Of a stretch of DNA of 64,000 bases, positions 63,890 to 64,000 are shown piece after piece; the first letter of the stretch is position 1; every line of letters begins with the position of its first letter. The notes beneath the pieces were generated by a model. The model did not search any database. It saw only the letters and a program-made list of their open reading frames with translations, and was not told the DNA's origin. Source of the DNA: Zavarzinia marina (lineage in GTDB: Bacteria; Pseudomonadota; Alphaproteobacteria; Zavarziniales; Zavarziniaceae). The position numbers and the translations under genes are program-made. The stretch covers positions 426,216-490,215 of the forward strand of contig NZ_JAKGSB010000003.1 of the NCBI RefSeq assembly GCF_021568905.1. Reading direction: 5' to 3'.

Positions 63890-64000
63890 ATGGACCGCTT
63901 TCTTGTGATATCGGGTGACGGGCATGCTGGCCTGCCGCCGGAGAAATACCGGGACTATCTCGACAGCAAGTATCACGCGGAATTCGACGAGCGGCTGCCG
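63890..64000 (+). CDS. Amidohydrolase family protein, cut by window end
   Basis: Only 37 residues are visible: MDRFLVISGDGHAGLPPEKYRDYLDSKYHAEFDERLP. The start sits behind GAGGAAG (6 nt). The segment ISGDGHAGLPPEKYRDYLD is the N-terminus of a metal-dependent amidohydrolase-2-type enzyme found in aromatic and steroid catabolic clusters; the DxH pair would bind metal. Annotation beyond this is limited by the window edge. Confidence 0.6.
   Translation, partial: MDRFLVISGDGHAGLPPEKYRDYLDSKYHAEFDERLP

Overview
The window reads as a high-GC chromosomal segment of an alphaproteobacterium. The class assignment rests on several markers: a RegB/RegA redox two-component pair, the block chvI-chvG-hprK-rapZ-EIIA-HPr beside pckA, DUF1491 and DUF1244 proteins, an ELM1-type protein, and a short HprK. 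I cannot name the genus. Coding density is high. I see no rRNA, tRNA, CRISPR array, prophage or intact insertion sequence; the only mobile-element trace is a small IS5-like N-terminal domain gene.

Layout. 1-5.6 kb: a cut-off LysR regulator faces an operon of SDR, acyl-CoA dehydrogenase and SDR, followed by an orphan transposase-like domain; a second LysR faces wrbA. 5.6-12 kb: DUF1491, a membrane GH17 glucan enzyme, two tandem acyl-CoA ligases and a TetR regulator with a palindrome at its promoter. 12-20 kb: housekeeping genes (DUF3592, AlkA-type glycosylase, lipid A-type acyltransferase, recQ, aldose-epimerase-like, rimO) and a DUF2061 gene under a clear Fur box. 20-28 kb: glcDEF (glycolate to glyoxylate) converges on glycerate 2-kinase and pyruvate kinase (glycerate to pyruvate), two ends of one photorespiratory-type salvage route. 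28-35 kb: ELM1-like protein, a BarA-type hybrid kinase, DUF1244, regB-regA and an unknown lipoprotein. 35-40 kb: a diiron ferritin-like protein and an EmrAB-type efflux pair with a divergent TetR and its operator. 40-51 kb: a CPA1 antiporter with a cyclic-nucleotide domain, a HAD hydrolase, the PTS regulatory genes, chvGI, a HugZ-type protein, pckA and a VWA lipoprotein.

52.6-64 kb is the most distinctive region. It holds a molybdopterin oxidoreductase, a Rieske oxygenase very like 3-ketosteroid 9alpha-hydroxylase (KshA), an MpaB/DUF2236 haem-type oxygenase, an SDR, an epoxide-hydrolase-like enzyme, a SnoaL-like protein, a KstD-type 3-ketosteroid dehydrogenase, another SDR, a ketosteroid-isomerase-like protein, a further SDR, and the start of an amidohydrolase. 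KstD plus KshA is the classical pair that opens steroid ring B, so this looks like a steroid or sterol-like catabolic cluster. A 20-bp motif recurs in front of kshA, the SDR/hydrolase pair and kstD, always in the same orientation relative to kshA, the SDR and kstD. It may mark a shared regulon, and I found no gene for its regulator in the window. The acyl-CoA ligases and the first operon could serve side-chain activation and oxidation, but this is inference.

Other structure includes a family of palindromic repeats (stem GTCCCGGC/GCCGGGAC), singly or as inverted pairs at four intergenic sites, three strong intrinsic terminators, and hairpins in the leaders of pckA and the diiron gene. All calls come from reading the sequence; no database search was run.
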